Origin: Paenibacillus oceani
GTDB taxonomy: Bacteria > Bacillota > Bacilli > Paenibacillales > NBRC-103111
NCBI RefSeq assembly: GCF_014705615.1
Contig: NZ_JACXJA010000052.1
Coordinates: 1 to 64,000 of the forward strand
DNA: 64,000 nucleotides
Direction of reading: 5' to 3'
Shown here: piece after piece, positions 63,764 through 64,000 of the stretch
Layout: every line of letters starts with the position of its first letter
Position numbering within the stretch: position 1 is the stretch's first letter
Notes under the pieces: generated by a model
Databases searched by the model: none
The model's input: the letters and a program-made list of their open reading frames with translations, nothing else
What the model was told of the DNA's origin: nothing
Made by a program: the position numbers and the translations under genes

Positions 63764-64000
63764 ATGAAACATATACAAGGGAAGCGCGTGTTATCGGTCG
63801 GCGTTACCGCTTTGCTTACGGCCGCTTTGGCAGCCGGCTGTGCAGGGGGAACGAATAACAATACAAACCAGGGCGCTCAGCCGGGAGGAGGAGCCGCAGC
63901 GGGGGACAAGCCGTTCCAGGGCAAAAGCATTACGTTCGTCACGGCGAACCATCCGTGGGGCGAGGCGATCAAGCCGCTGCTGCCGGAATTCGAAGCGAAG
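63764..64000 (+). CDS. Extracellular solute-binding lipoprotein, cut by window end
   Basis: Only the first 79 codons are in the window. ATG 63764 follows GGAGGG. A signal peptide ends in lipobox LAAGC (Cys26), then an Asn/Gly-rich linker and the start of a binding-protein fold (SITFVTANHPWGEAIKPLLPEFEAK split around residue 60-79). It is the fifth lipoprotein binding protein in this window. The ligand cannot be judged from this fragment. Confidence 0.85.
   Translation, partial: MKHIQGKRVLSVGVTALLTAALAAGCAGGTNNNTNQGAQPGGGAAAGDKPFQGKSITFVTANHPWGEAIKPLLPEFEAK

Overview
This window looks like chromosome of a Gram-positive, endospore-forming Paenibacillaceae bacterium (Paenibacillus/Cohnella type). 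Supporting signs are an uninterrupted sporulation sigma-K gene, a decayed Ger(x)C germinant-receptor fragment, a giant S-layer-homology (SLH) protein, many AraC- and FadR-type regulators beside orphan sugar-binding lipoproteins, and a Btr/BesA/FeuABC-like iron-siderophore locus. Shine-Dalgarno sites are strong, and GTG and TTG starts are common. I saw no rRNA or tRNA gene, intact transposase, CRISPR array or replication origin.

Layout. 1-3.2 kb is a low-GC graveyard: a frameshifted Fic-domain gene, the tail of a macrodomain (DarG-like) gene and a frameshifted TetR gene, followed by intact sigK and a second copy of the Fic 3' end plus terminator. 3.5-9.4 kb holds a glycoside hydrolase family 2-type gene broken by one frameshift, then AraC and two FadR-type GntR regulators with two tandem copies of a ~166-bp MITE-like repeat. 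9.6-16.5 kb is one operon (lyase/aldolase, sialidase-like, binding lipoprotein, alpha/beta hydrolase, Tat-exported beta-helix protein) for an acidic-glycan substrate. 16.5-18.3 kb is a PhyH dioxygenase with its AraC regulator.

18.7-29.8 kb is an iron locus with four stretches of Fur-box sequence: two siderophore-binding lipoproteins, two siderophore-esterase-like hydrolases, a Btr-like AraC regulator fused to a binding-protein domain, and two permeases without an ATPase. A 1052-residue hybrid sensor kinase with two different catalytic cores sits among them. 29.8-31.1 kb is a LarA/DUF2088-like gene. 31.3-45.8 kb pairs a LuxR-type ATPase regulator (reverse strand) with a forward set: a VOC protein, a 66-residue stalk-domain protein and a 3819-residue SLH protein. 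Its subtilisin-like domain has lost three key catalytic positions and is followed by two seven-repeat PD40 blocks. Tandem GTATCC/GGATAC palindromes lie in the divergent gap.

46.1-47.0 kb encodes a zinc-ribbon/winged-helix/deoxyribosyltransferase-like protein just after a MITE copy. 47.0-47.8 kb is non-coding and rich in short palindromes and repeats. 47.8-52.8 kb is a probable LacI regulon (TIM-barrel-like protein, FAD oxidoreductase, DUF4127 protein, LacI regulator) marked by GGGAGCGCTC operators at both promoters. 52.9-59.2 kb is a complete Opp/Dpp-type peptide transporter plus OsmC. 59.3-64 kb holds a solitary trpB, an orphan sugar-binding lipoprotein divergent from an AraC regulator, a structured intergenic region and the start of another binding lipoprotein.

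The most promising undescribed material is the LacI/DUF4127 regulon, the ATPase-regulator/pseudo-subtilase surface locus, the two-core sensor kinase and the MITE and palindrome families. All functions are inferred from motifs and context; no database search was run.
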